Positions 22,001 to 32,504 of a stretch of 64,000 nucleotides of DNA are shown here, piece by piece; the first letter of the stretch is position 1, and the number at the start of each line of letters is the position of its first letter. The notes beneath the pieces were generated by a model. The model made no database searches and was not told the DNA's origin. It saw only the letters and a list, made by a program, of their open reading frames with translations. The translations under genes were made by a program, and so were the position numbers. The stretch is taken from assembly GCA_949825025.1 (NCBI GenBank), contig OX463781.1, forward strand, positions 4,133,370-4,197,369, written 5' to 3'. The stretch comes from Siphlonurus alternatus. Taxonomy: Eukaryota; Arthropoda; Insecta; Ephemeroptera; Siphlonuridae.

Positions 22001-22439
22001 AAGTGGCGAGAATATAATCTTGGTACTCTGTCTTACGTCAAACTAATTTTTTTAAACTTTGTAAAATAATTGCTAAATAATGTTAATTATTAAAAATATT
22101 TTTTGCATATTATTTTAATGAGGTAAAAATTTATCATTTTAAATAAAATGCAGTCTTGGAAAATTAATGATGCAATCACGTCCAAGTGCACGAGGGACTA
22201 TTATTATACAAACTGAGGAGTGCTGCATTTCCTTCGTTAATTGTGATATGTAATGAGATCGCTCATTTTTAATGGCAGTTACGACATTTGTCCTTTGAGC
22301 GCCTGAATTGCCGCAGCCCGCTTGACCCGCGTGTTTAAAGAGTTGCATATATTCAAGTTACAGTTTAATAATATATTTTTCTTTTTGCTGTCAAAAAGTA
22401 CATAAAGACAAGTATATATAAGCAGAGAAAGTAGGCGTA
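22001..22439. other. Intergenic stretch, nothing recognised
   Basis: No exon or repeat recognised. Confidence 0.35.
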
Positions 22440-22511
22440 GCCTCTAGTAACTCAGTGGTAGTGCATTGGAGTACGTATCCGGGAGTCCTAAGTTCAATTC
22501 CTGGCCGAGTC
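22440..22511 (+). tRNA. tRNA-like sequence, Arg(ACG)-like anticodon loop
   Basis: AACTCAGTGGTAGTGCA resembles a pol III A box and AGTTCAATTCC a B box. TTGGA-GTACGTA-TCCGG folds as a 5-bp anticodon stem (two G-U pairs) with T33 and anticodon ACG. The acceptor and D stems are poorly paired, so this is a pseudogene or SINE head rather than a safe tRNA call. Confidence 0.35.
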
Positions 22512-22572
22512 TACTCTTTTCTTTCGAATGCTATAATTTGATTTAAATGATACGCACTGATGACGGAAAAAG

Positions 22573-22821
22573 CTCACACTAAATTTTTAGATGCTGAATT
22601 GGTTTCAGTACTTTATGTCAGTACAAAATTGCTCCAGTTTCGTCTTACATCCAGCACTTTTGACCTATAAAACACTTAATCCAAGTACTTGGAATAAGTG
22701 TTTTTTAGGTCAAAAGTGCTGGATGTAAGATGAAACTGGAGAAATTTTGTACTAACTGGAGCAATTTTGTACTGAAATAAAGTACTGAAACCAATTCAGC
22801 ATCTAAAAATTTAGTGTGAGC
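22573..22821. mobile_element. Family C hairpin MITE, copy 1
   Basis: Inverted ends TCACACTAAATTTTTAGATG and CATCTAAAAATTTAGTGTGA. The arms carry many AGTAC/GTACT motifs and CATCCAGCACTTTTGACC. Confidence 0.85.
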
Positions 22822-23747
22822 ACATTAGAATTAATTAATATATCATTATGTTATAAATATTGCGTTACTTTAAAAATTATTATATTAAATGTGCTGTACA
22901 TTTTTTTATATGAAATTCTCCGAGAATTGTCTTGAAAGTATAGAAGTGGACACTTACTGTAAGTTTTTGTGTACAGCAATGTGAGCAATGTTTTAGGCGA
23001 GTCGAACACAGCCTCGTGTTTATGTGACCGAACGTTTCTCCTTTAAAACTGATTCTAAATTTCTTATCATATATACGAAATCATACGATACGAAGTTGTG
23101 TGCGCGGCTACACCTGATACTTTTTTTTAAATAATACGCTGCGAAATCATACGATCCTGTGAGACAGGCCTATATATTTTGATTTATTGAATTTGTTCGT
23201 TTGCTAGAAGATTATCTGTCAAATAAAATAATTTTGATAATAACCCGAATGTGTTACTTCAATTATTATTCTTACAATCTTACAAGTTAGTATTATTTTT
23301 TTATATAACAGCGCGGTAGTGAGAGCATTTTTATTGCGGTGGCGGGTACCTCTGCGTCATCATGCTCCAATGATTGCAGTGAAAGAGATTAATTTAAAAG
23401 TTTATACATCAAACATACGTGAAATGTAAAACATATGCAAGAGATACAATATATAAAAAAAAAGTTAATTAATATCATGTAAAGTAATTTTTTAAAAATT
23501 ACAAGTGAGGTTTTTCTGGTACAGACATAATTTATGAAAACCAGCTGGAGTGGTTAAAAATGTAACGTGAGTTATGCTCCATCTTTTCACTATGCAATTA
23601 AAGAAATTCAAAATTTTTACGTCTTTTTTTCGGAAACTTCCGTCTTTTATCACCCCCCCCCCTTTCCTACTCCTTATCTACGCCCCCCCCCCTTTCCTAT
23701 TCCTTATCTACGGCTGTAACAGAGACCATTAGAGATTTCCGCATATT
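22822..23747. other. AT-rich intergenic stretch
   Basis: Contains a short tandem duplication of a C-run unit (CCCCCCCCCTTTCCTA...CCTTATCTACG twice, about 23651-23712). No gene seen. Confidence 0.45.
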
Positions 23748-23945
23748 AAAGTGCATTTCTATGGAGCGGGGAAAACGAGAAAGTCGCGTGTTGCAGCCAA
23801 TCAGAGGCTCAGAATTTCTTCACCTTGAGGGTAGCAATACTAGCAATTTTATCACCAACATGGCCGCTATACGAGATTGAAACAAGTGCGCTTTTCTCGT
23901 CCCGCCAAGTCCCGCTCGACATCGCTCCATGGAAATGCACCTTTA
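23748..23945. mobile_element. Family H MITE, copy 3
   Basis: Ends AAAGTGCATTTCTATGGAGC and GCTCCATGGAAATGCACCTT, with CTCGTCCCGCCAAGTCCCG in the right arm. Confidence 0.65.
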
Positions 23946-24011
23946 TGATAATTTTCAGACCCCGCGAAACTCTGAAAACTTTGGTCAAATTTCTGGTAAA
24001 AAGACGCGGAG

Positions 24012-24230
24012 GTCTGTAAAGGCGGATTCACATGGCGATTTCCAGCCTGCGACGCGAAGCGAATAAATGCGCACTTGCTGTAACATCCATTGGCGGCCAT
24101 ATTTGGCGATCAAAAGAAAAAGAGCATCGTAATTAACGCGATTACCGGCGAATTCGCCACCGCATACGATTTCCCAGCCTTTACGTCAAATCGCGCCGCG
24201 TCGTCGTTGCCGCCCATGAAAATCCACCTT
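24012..24230. mobile_element. Family G MITE, copy near 24 kb
   Basis: Ends AAAGGCGGATTCACATGGCG and CATGAAAATCCACCTTAA, with CATCCATTGGCGGCCATATT and AAAGAGCATCGTAATTAACG inside. Confidence 0.75.
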
Positions 24231-24261
24231 AATGGTCACTACCCTGCTGCGTTTTTTGACC

Positions 24262-24372
24262 TTGCCAAGTTGTAGTCTATACAGAGGCGTGTTGAGAGCT
24301 TGAACTTTCCGGGGGTTTAATAGACTGGGTGCTACTCCCCAAAAATTGCAAATCTGCATAATCCCATTAGCT
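24262..24372. repeat. Repeat L, diverged copy
   Basis: TTGTAGTCTATACAGAGGCG and AATAGACTGGGTGCTACTCC parallel the segments at 11565 and 12266. Confidence 0.4.
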
Positions 24373-24548
24373 CTGTTCAAAATATTTATGTATAAATAGC
24401 AAATTTTAAATATATATATGCCTTGTTAGAAACTGTTACTATTCTATGTGTTGTTGTAAAGTGTTTCAGTGTTTGTAATATTTTGTAAAATGACGTAATC
24501 CATTTTGTACTTGTGCAGCCAGTGATTGAATAAATGAATTGCATTGAA

Positions 24549-24653
24549 ATACACAATCAGAAAAAAGAATATATTTTTATATTTTTATTGATGAAGCTTA
24601 TGTACATGAAACATAAGTTTCATTAATAAGAATCAATTCTTTCTGATTGTGTA
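24549..24653. mobile_element. ~105-bp hairpin
   Basis: ATACACAATCAGAAAAAAG and CTTTCTGATTGTGTAT at the ends, with ATGAAACATAAGTTTCATTA near the centre. Confidence 0.65.
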
Positions 24654-24914
24654 TTTACGAACAGAGCTTTTGTCTCTCGGATATGCAGCACCATAAGTTA
24701 ATTCGTGCTGCTTTGAGTTGTTAGAGGAAATTCAGAAATAAAATTAAAGTAAGGTAAATTTTTATTGCATTATTTTATTTTCTCTCCACCAGAAATAATC
24801 TAGAACAGCAACATGAAATAAAAGCAATGATGTTGTCTTAATAATAACAAATTAAAGGCAGCAGTTAATTCTTGCTATCAGATAAAACAGTCAGAGAAAT
24901 TTATTGTACAGATA

Positions 24915-25165
24915 TAGAGGCTTCAAGTCAGCTGATTTTGTGGTGTTTCCACCGTTCTATCCAAAACCATGTAAAAAAAATGAATTTGCTTTTTAGGCAT
25001 TAAATATTTTTTAAAGGAAAACAAGCTCTTTATTCATTATCAGAAGACCCCTACATGGGGTATAAGAGATGGTTTCAAATTCATAGCATTAATAGTCCAA
25101 AAAAATTCAAATTTTCTACCATGGTGGAAAATTTTCCCGCTAAGGAACACTTGAAGCCTCTATTA
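24915..25165. mobile_element. Family N repeat, copy 1
   Basis: Ends AGAGGCTTCAAGTCAGCTGA and ACACTTGAAGCCTCT. Inner GAAAACAAGCTCTTTATTC and GGAAAATTTTCCCGC. Related copies at 33009-33304 and 44283-44519. Confidence 0.7.
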
Positions 25166-25479
25166 CGAAACTAAACGTTAGTTAACACTAGACTTGTACA
25201 TTTAGGTTAGAATTGTTCAAAATGTTTAGTAATTGTTAGTATCCACAGATCAAAGACAACGATCAACAGCTAAAAACAAACAGTCGATTTTTTTTTCGTC
25301 TCTGATTTTTTTAAATCGACAAATTGTACAAAAAAGAGTAACAACTCCATAATACCATTTGGTAAACAATTTTCTTATCTTGTCCATGAAACATAATATA
25401 ATAATGAATGACATAATACAGTATACAACGTACGCTCAATGTAATATATATTACAGCTATATGAGATCACACATGAACG

Positions 25480-25485
25480 TTTATT
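25480..25485 (-). promoter_or_regulatory. Possible poly(A) signal of dpr
   Basis: AATAAA on the minus strand, 51 bases past the dpr stop codon. It would give a very short 3' UTR, so a more distal site is equally possible. Confidence 0.3.
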
Positions 25486-25535
25486 GCTTGATTCTTTAGT
25501 CTTGTATCACTTCACTGAGAGGATCACTGGCGCCA

Positions 25536-25657
25536 TCACCTTGGCCAGGGCGCCACTAGAGACGCCACTAGCGCCACCAACGTCAGGCCGAGGGGGGAGA
25601 GAGGGGGCGGGGCCGCGGAGGTGCGACTACCATGCTGCATCGCCGCGGGCTTCTCGC
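25536..25657 (-). CDS. dpr: Dpr family protein, last coding exon (GPI-anchor signal)
   Basis: Read right to left. Acceptor tttccagcag precedes GC GAG AAG, which completes a split Gly codon (phase 1, matching the upstream exon) and reads GEKPAAMQHGS. That motif is characteristic of Dpr proteins just after Ig2. The exon continues with a small polar/proline segment, then a hydrophobic run (LGLTLVALVASLV) with a short PWPR end and TGA at 25538-25536. A short hydrophobic C terminus after a small-residue region is the pattern of a GPI-anchor signal, with H-G-S a plausible cleavage area; this is an inference. The exon is markedly GC-rich. Only 39 residues long, it is easily missed, and an open frame on the opposite strand (25484-25708) is its shadow. 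Confidence 0.88.
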
Positions 25658-25867
25658 CTGCTGGAAACAACAACAATAAAATTACATAGTGTTTGGGTGT
25701 ATGGCTAGTGACGGCCTATTTTCAAAATGAAAAAAGATTGCATCAAATTGTTTATAATATTATACTAATATAGTGACTGGGTGTATGGCTAATGGCCTAT
25801 TCTAAAAAAAATAAAACAAGATGACATAAAAGGGGTGCGAATATTTTAATTAATGCATTAATTGCAA

Positions 25868-26220
25868 TAAGGGAATTTCATGTTTACATTTTGGGTGGCA
25901 CGGAGATGCCCGAAGCCGACTGAAGAGCTTCGGGATGTAAGCAGAAAACCCTAAAATCCTATGCTGTGCGTGTTAACATAACTCACAACACCTCTTTTCT
26001 CATAATAGTTTTGATCGCCAAATATTTTTTTCATTAGCATTGGTTCTTCTTGTTATCATTTATGAAAGAAAATTCTACGAAAAATGATACGAATCGTGAG
26101 GAGAAATTAATTTTGAGACCAACATTATTTGCTATGCCACTGACAATGTCTTGCCTACACAATTATGACGTCATAATGTTTAGTGACGTATGGTGAAAGA
26201 CCCGTATAAAGATGAGGATC
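25868..26220 (+). repeat. Family O repeat, copy 1
   Basis: GGGAATTTCATGTTTACATT, CACGGAGATGCCCGAAGC, GCTATGCCACTGACAATG and GACGTATGGTGAAAG in order, as at 43022-43376. Not a hairpin. Between this and the dpr exon a segment GTGTATGGCTA...GGCCTATT occurs twice (about 25698 and 25780). Confidence 0.65.
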
Positions 26221-26473
26221 TTTTTAGCTTTGAATGACAATGGCGTAATAAATTGACGTATAATCTTCAAACGGAATTTTAAATATTTTTTATTAATATT
26301 TAATCTAAGCACAATTTTCACATGTCAAATTCCTAAATTTACTATTTTTAGTGATGATGCATGATGACCAATAATAATAATAATTTTTGGTAAGTTTTTG
26401 TTTTATACTTGGTAAAAATTATTAATCTTGAGGTTACATCAGCAAATAATAGATATCGATCAATTGTTGACCT

Positions 26474-26602
26474 GTCCCTACTTGAAAAAAGATTTAATCT
26501 CGTCTTTTTCCCTCTAAAATTTACTGTGCAAAATAGGAGGAAAAAAGACGAGAAGAGAGCTTAATAGCAATAAAAGTTGAAATTAGTTTCAACTCGAACT
26601 CG
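26474..26602 (-). mobile_element. Family A MITE, copy 4, internally deleted
   Basis: CCTACTTGAAAAA joined to GATTTAATCTCGTCTTTTTC...GTTTCAACTCG. About half of the consensus is missing. Confidence 0.65.
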
Positions 26603-26665
26603 GGCGCTGCTAAATAATATTGTGAACATTCTTTAGTTCAGAGTGTTAGTGTAAACATAAACACA

Positions 26666-26666
<1 letters not shown>

Positions 26667-26703
<37 letters not shown>
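26667..26703. repeat. Poly-A run (37 bases)
   Basis: Uninterrupted A run 38 bases before the left arm of the composite at 26741. Confidence 0.95.
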
Positions 26704-26705
<2 letters not shown>

Positions 26706-27094
26706 AGAAATGGACAACTCGCATGACCTTTTTTTTTTTAATTGACTTTAAAGGTTAAACTATTGCATGGTTTGATCGCCTATGACGTCATGATAACTCA
26801 AATAATCATTTAATAATTTATTATTTCACATCAGTAAGCTACATTTAGATATACAATAGATCTATTTACAATGATATTAATAGCAACACGTTATAGCCAG
26901 TTGATCAATGACATTGTCATCAGTAACTTTAACCGGAAGTGACGTAATTTAAATATGGGCACACACTTAAAATGTACAATAGAGCGCTGTCATCTTTAAC
27001 GCTTACCTACAAGATGCAAAAATAAAAGTTATATAGGACTTATTATAGCAGATATAAATGAATAAATTTGTATGTTTATGTGAAAATTATGAAG

Positions 27095-27776
27095 ATACAG
27101 TCAAATTAAATTAATATTCCCTCCGGAAGTAGCCGGTAGTGTGAATTTTTCTGTTCTTCTGCTTGTACTTCAGTTTTGAAACTTCACAAGAGTGGTTTGA
27201 AGTATAAGTATAACTGACATACGTGTGAAATTATATAATGCTGAAATATAAATATAGTAAAACCAGAAACCTTACAATTCCGGCTACTTCCGGAAGGAAT
27301 ATCATGTAAATTTGACTGTAGTTCAGTCAAAATCCTTCCACTTCCGACTACTACCGGTGACACAGTAAAATTAATTTGATATTCCTTCCGAAAGTAGCCG
27401 GAAGTGTAAGATTTCTGTCTCTTCAATTCGTATTTCAGCGTTACAATTTCACACATAGGTCAATACTTCTACTTCAAACAACTCTGGGGAGTTTTAAAAC
27501 TTAATTACAACAGAAGAGCTGCAATCTTCACACTTCCACAGGGAATATTAAGTAAATTTGACTGTAGTCTTATAGTAAATTTGACTTGAAATTCTCGCCG
27601 AAAGTAGCCGGAAATGAGTAGTTGCTGATCTTCCTGTTCGTGTCCGATTTTGGTACTTTTGCAAACATGTCAGTCCTCTTATTGCAAAGGTCTCTGTAAA
27701 TTTCAAACTCCATATTCAAACAAGAAGGACAAAAACCTCTCACTTCCGGCGAAAATATTAAATTAATTTGACTATA
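27095..27776. mobile_element. Three tandem family R MITE copies
   Basis: Units at about 27095-27322, 27362-27564 and 27571-27776. Each begins with ACAGTCAAATT- or TAGTAAATTTGAC-type ends, followed by TTCCGGAAGTAGCCGG-type sequence, and ends in the inverse. The CAGTCAAA-like termini at a TA site are compatible with Tc1/mariner-type MITEs. Confidence 0.65.
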
Positions 27777-28431
27777 CATTTGTTGAACTGTTCATAAAGT
27801 AAAATATAAGCCCCCGTTTTATCTACCTCGCTGGACTTTTCTCTGATTCGTTCTATTCCAGGGAGAGCAGTAACGTTTTATGTCATACGTCGTTCTGAAA
27901 TTTTCGAGCTTCAAAATCACCAAATTTTGTTTGACCTCGTGCAGGCCAAGGTATTTTTGTCAACACAACTGATCGAGACACGTTCGACTACTTTCTTTTA
28001 TTGTACGTCCAAAACAAGATTTTTTTTTTTTTTTTTTAGATAACGCGTTAAGTTTTGGAAATGTGGAGACTTTTATAACTTCTTAAAAGACTTATTGCAG
28101 CACTGACTATATATGCATGTATATTATAATATATTATTATAATTATATATATGTTAGCTTGTGTGCTTAAATATATTTTTAGCGATAATGGACGACCTGC
28201 ATAGATTTTTTTAAATTCAGATATGGATACAAGACCTCAAGTAATGTTTAATTGATCTTTTTCTGACTTTTTGAAAGTCGAGGGGGAAGACGTTGGGACC
28301 TCATAGTCATGCAAGTTCTTTCCCTATACTTTTGTTTATGATGTCACAGCATTTTAAAGCACAAATTTAAGGGTGTTAATTTAACAAAAAAATATTGTAA
28401 AAAGTAGAGGTATACATGACTCGAGATCCAT

Positions 28432-28829
28432 TAAGGAATAGAGAACACCGATCAGCTGTTTTTTTTAGTTCCATTTGATTAACATGTAAACCTTAGCAGA
28501 CATACAAAAATTCTGAAATTTTTTTGAGAGACAGATTTTAGTACGTATAAAGACAAAGAAAAAATTCCAAAACAATAATTCGAGCCGATTTTTTTTAATA
28601 ATTAAAGTTTTTAGTTTGAATCTCCATGGGAAAGCCTTTTGCTGAAAGCTAAAAATAAAATCATAAAAAAATCGGCTCATGTTAATTGTTTTTAAATTAT
28701 TTCTGTTACTTTTAGGTACTAAAATCTATCTATAAAAAAAAATCAGAATTTTTGTGTGTCTGCTAAAGCTTACATGTTAATCAAATGGAAGTAAAAAAAA
28801 CAGCTGATCGGTGTTCTCTTTCCCTTAAG
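28432..28829. mobile_element. Family J hairpin MITE, copy 2
   Basis: Ends AATAGAGAACACCGATCAGC and GCTGATCGGTGTTCTCTTTC, with CAGATTTTAGTACGT and its complement inside. Better preserved than copy 1. Confidence 0.85.
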
Positions 28830-28859
28830 TGTGTGCCAAGTTTTAAATTACGTCACTTC

Positions 28860-29550
28860 CAGTTCAAATTCAAAAATTCAAAATTCAAAATATTTTTATT
28901 AATTCCATTTCTCCTACAATCATAATATCAATACATGATATATGTTTAGGTTTTTAGGACAAGTCAATAGTAACTAGCTAAGCTGTAAAAAGACAATTAC
29001 ACTATTATATAACATTAAAAACAAAAAATCAATTAACAATGATATCATTAAAGTCATAGTCCAAGTATTTCTGCACACTATAAAAGCACTTGTCAATTAA
29101 CATTTTTTTCACAGCTGTTTGAAATAATTTCACATTTCCAATACATTTAATCTTACTTGGTAACTTATTATATAATCGGAGGCAGCTAAGAAACGGACCG
29201 TTCTTGTACATATTAAGTCTGCACCATTTGGGTGCTATCACATGTTTTAAGTTTCTTGTATTATGACCATGATTTACTTCATGCTGTTTAAAAACATCCA
29301 TATTCTTTTTAACATAGCTTACACTTTCAAAGATAAGAATACTTGGCAGTGTCAAAATTTCATTATTTTTAAATAGATTTATACAAGAATACCTCCTCTT
29401 TACAAAATACATTAGACGTATTACTTTTTTCTGTAAAGTTAATGATGACAATGGCATTGATTGATCATACTGGTAACAATATGGGAAACCATAATTACTA
29501 TTCCTAAATATGGGAAAACTGATGTATTGGTAGCCTACCTTTAATATCAA
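28860..29550 (-). pseudogene. LINE (Jockey-like non-LTR retrotransposon) C-terminal fragment
   Basis: An open frame of about 170 codons (29550-29029) encodes the region after the reverse transcriptase core of a Jockey-type ORF2. Typical pieces are PIFRNSNYG, LTLQKKVIRLMYF, HNTRNLKH and YNKLPSKIK. The catalytic domain is absent, so this is a 5'-truncated copy with no activity of its own. AT-rich 3' UTR-like sequence (AAAATTCAAATTT-type) continues to about 28860. The right end stops at the inverted-repeat arm (29552). Clade assignment is from remembered family features. Confidence 0.75.
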
Positions 29551-29634
29551 ACAATAAATTATTAAATGATTATTTGAGTAATCATGACGTCATAGGCGAT
29601 CAAATCATGCAACAATTTAACCTTTAAAGTCAAT

Positions 29635-30018
29635 GTGTAAATAATCATATAAGTCCCAATACATGGAAAACTGATAAATAATAAATTTGTCTTTACATAC
29701 AAGATATATGAAATAAATTCGATATTATTTTTTCCTCGTTATAAAATTATTTTTAGAATTTAGTGTCAATAAAATTTGCGTATTAAAAATTTATAAATTG
29801 ATAAGACTTGTATGATATGCCAAGAGAATTTTTTTATAAAAATGATGAATGAATGTTATATAAATATTTAATTTAGTAAACAGGTTGTAGGAGTTGGCAC
29901 GATTTTAATTCACAATTATTAATAACTTTGCGTGGGATATATATGTACAGTTCAAGCGGTTTGAAATTCCCTCATTTAGGTTTCCAGGTTCCCTGATCCG
30001 AATTAAAAAAAGGACAAT
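29635..30018. other. AT-rich spacer, nothing recognised
   Basis: Between the composite region and the large foldback. No signal seen. Confidence 0.4.
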
Positions 30019-30359
30019 GAGCTTACGGGGTGTAATTTTTTTAATGACTCAATCAAAAGAGGAGGTCGAAAAATATCCCACAGATTTTTTTACGATTTTT
30101 TAGCACTGAATCATACAGAGTGAACCACAATTCGCGTGCCAACTTTTTTCGTAAATTTGGTATTGCAAAAATTTTCGTACAAACTTCAAATTTGGTACAC
30201 TTGTAGCTGAGGGTTGTAAAAATCTGTTCAGGGTGTTAAAATTTTTATTGGACATCAATAACACCCCTTTCAGGGGTGGTTTTTAGAAAAATTATTTTCG
30301 CCTTATGGAAATTCAATGTTAAATACAACTTTTTTTGAAATCATTGTAATTTTGCGCAG

Positions 30360-30580
30360 AAAGTTTCTAGCATAAGGTAATCGACCCTCCTGAACTCAGA
30401 AATAATTTTAGATTTTTTCCCCGACGCACCCCTAAGGGTGGAGACCTACCCCTAAAATCCATTTTCCTTAAAAATTGTGCTAAAATTGTGAAATTAATTT
30501 TCAAGGGGTACTCTACCCTTCTCAACTCGGAAATAATTTTAGATTTTTTCCCCAACGCAACCCTGAGGGTCAACGTACAG
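30360..30580. repeat. Minisatellite in the left foldback arm (~120-bp units, about 2 copies)
   Basis: Units contain CTGAACTCAGAAATAATTTT, TTTTTTCCCCGACGCACCCC and AAAATTGTGCTAAAATTGTG. Confidence 0.75.
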
Positions 30581-30684
30581 CTACCCACCATAACCTTTAT
30601 TCTTAATAACCGAGTAGGAATTGTGAATTATTTTTTTTCGGGATTTATCGGAATCTTTAATAAAAAGAAATCACAGACTCACCT

Positions 30685-30862
30685 CTTCACTTGCAGCATG
30701 ACGATGGATGTGTCCACCGTTAATTGCATGGCGTGAAGGCAAATGTTGGTCCGCACAACGAGGCTATGTGTGCGCGCCTTTAACAACTGAGGTGTGACCA
30801 ATTCCACATAACACATAACGTCTGTCACTTTGAGCTCGTCAATGGTCTCAAATCTCTTTCTG
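30685..30862 (-). pseudogene. Transposase C-terminal remnant, left arm
   Basis: Reverse-complement counterpart of 30872-31040: GTCAATGGTCTCAAATCTCT at the centre, then TGAGGTGTGACCAATTCC and CAACGAGGCTATGTGTG. Disrupted. Confidence 0.6.
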
Positions 30863-30871
30863 AAGCGAAAT

Positions 30872-31040
30872 GTTTACAAGAAGAGATTTGAGACCATTGA
30901 CGAACTGAAAGTGGAGATCAGACGTTGCATGGAATTGATCACACCTCAGATGTTAGAGGCCATGCACCTATACACACATAGCCTCGTTGAGTGGACCAGC
31001 ATGTGCCATCACGCCAATTAACGGTGGGCACATTGAGTGA
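30872..31040 (+). pseudogene. Tc1/mariner (IS630-like) transposase C-terminal remnant, right arm
   Basis: Reads NVYKKRFETIDELKVEIRR, then an ITPQMLEAM-type segment, as in the C-terminal region of insect mariner/IS630 transposases (the VY-TI-ELK-I motif followed by ITPEML). A frame change near 31018 separates this from NGGHIE and a stop, the usual end of such proteins. The catalytic DDE/D part is absent. Confidence 0.65.
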
Positions 31041-31149
31041 AACCACAGTCATGCTGCAAGTGAAGGGGTGAGTCTGCATGGGATATTGTTTTCTGTGAAA
31101 ATTTCGATAAATCCCGAAAAAATTTTAATTCACAATTTCTACTCGATTA

Positions 31150-31640
31150 TTAAGAATGAAGGATATGGTGGGTAGCAGTTTACCTTCAGGGTTGCATCGG
31201 GAAAAAAATTTAAAATTATTTCCAAGTTCAGGAGGGTCGATTACTCCTTGAAAATTAATTTCATAATTTTAGCACAATTTTTAAGGAAAATGAATTTTAG
31301 GGGTAGGTTTCTACCCTCAGGGGTGCATCGGGGAATAAATCTAAAATTATTTCCGGGTTCAAGAGGGTCGATTACCCCTTAAAATTTAATTTCATAATTT
31401 TAGCACAATTTTTAAGGAAAATGAATTTTAGGGGTAGGTCTCCACCCTCAAGGGTGCGTCGGGGAAAAAATCTAAAGTTATTTCCGAGTTCAGGAGGGTC
31501 GATTACCCCTTGAAAATTTATTTCATAATTTTAGCACAATTTTTAAGGAAAATGGATTTTAGGGGTAGGTCTCCACCCTTAGGGGTGCGTCGGGGAAAAA
31601 ATCTAAAATTATTTCTGAGTTCAGGAGGGTCGATTACCTT
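31150..31640. repeat. Minisatellite in the right foldback arm (~120-bp units, about 4 copies)
   Basis: Repeating CTAAAATTATTTCC(G/A)(A/G)GTTC, AGGAGGGTCGATTACCCCTT, TTTAGCACAATTTTTAAGGA and TTTTAGGGGTAGGTC. Copy number is about double that of the left arm, so the arms have diverged in length. Confidence 0.8.
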
Positions 31641-31900
31641 ATGCTAGAAACTTTCTGCGCAAAATTACAATGATTTCAAAAAAAGTTGTATTTAACATTG
31701 AATTTCCATAAGGCGAAAATAATTTTTCTAAAAACCACCCCTGAAAGGGGTGTTATTGATGTCCAATAAAAATTTTAACACCCTGAACTAAATTTTACAA
31801 CCCTCAGCTACAAGTGTACCAAATTTGAAGTTTGTACGAAAATTTTTGCAATACCAAATTTACGAAAAAAGTTGGCACGCGAATTGTGGTTCACTCTGTA

Positions 31901-32391
31901 TACTTAAAATGGAGATTAAAAATGTCTCGTGACATGGAGGCTCCATCCGCAACGTCTATGACGTCATTACATTCTTTGGTGCAACCAAGGTTGGCTTTAT
32001 ACAGGTTATAAGTCACCGATTGGACCAATGTTAAAGGGCTTAGCCAATCACGTTTAAGTATTTTTGGCCACAACGTGCCGCGAAATTTTGAATGCGCCCA
32101 TCATGCAATGCTATTTTTGAAATTTCGCGGTGCAATGGGGCTTGAAAATTTACCGAAATTGACGCACGAAATGTGTTAACCTGCAATGTATGAAGGAACG
32201 TTGGGTGCAACTATTGAACACTTGTAAAAAATTATTGCATTGTTGCTTGTTTATTAAAAACTATCATTTGTTTCCATAGCAACATGGTTGTTTAGAAGCA
32301 TTATATAGTTAGCCCAAACAATGTAATGACGTCATAGGCGTGTCGGATGGAGCCTCCAGGTCACAAGACATTTTTAATCTCATTTTAGGTA
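31901..32391. mobile_element. ~490-bp inverted-repeat element nested in the foldback
   Basis: Ends TACTTAAAATGGAGATTAAA and TTTAATCTCATTTTAGGTA, inner TGGAGGCTCCATCCG and its complement. It splits CTCTGTA|TGAT, which is continuous in the left arm (ATCATACAGAG near 30110), and TA flanks the insertion. Confidence 0.8.
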
Positions 32392-32504
32392 TGATGCAGT
32401 GCATGCTAAAAAAAATCGCAAAAAATCTAAGGGATATTTTTCGACTTCCTCTTTTGATTGAGCCAGTAAAAAAATGACACCCCGTAAGCGCATTTTATGA
32501 TTAT

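Larger units (their letters stand above)
26741..29634. mobile_element. Composite region bounded by ~85-bp inverted repeats
   Basis: Left arm 26741-26826 (GACTTTAAAGGTTAAACTAT, GATCGCCTATGACGTCATGA, CAAATAATCATTTAATAATT) and right arm 29552-29634 are reverse complements with few differences. Between them lie three tandem family R copies, a family J copy and a LINE 3' end. It may be one foldback-type element with later insertions, or two separate inverted copies of a short element. Confidence 0.6.
30019..32491. mobile_element. 2.5-kb foldback element made of two inverted mariner-type 3' ends
   Basis: Outer ends GAGCTTACGGGGTGTAATTT and AAATGACACCCCGTAAGCGC are inverted. The arms run about 860 bp each toward a centre near 30860. 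Each arm holds, from outside in, a terminal repeat, CAATAACACCCCTTTCAGGG, tandem ~120-bp repeats, and the 3' end of a transposase gene. No intact transposase. The right arm is interrupted by another element (31901-32391). Confidence 0.8.

Noticed and set aside
25484..25708. Plus-strand frame over the GC-rich patch
   Set aside because: The opposite strand carries the dpr C-terminal exon with matching splice acceptor and phase.
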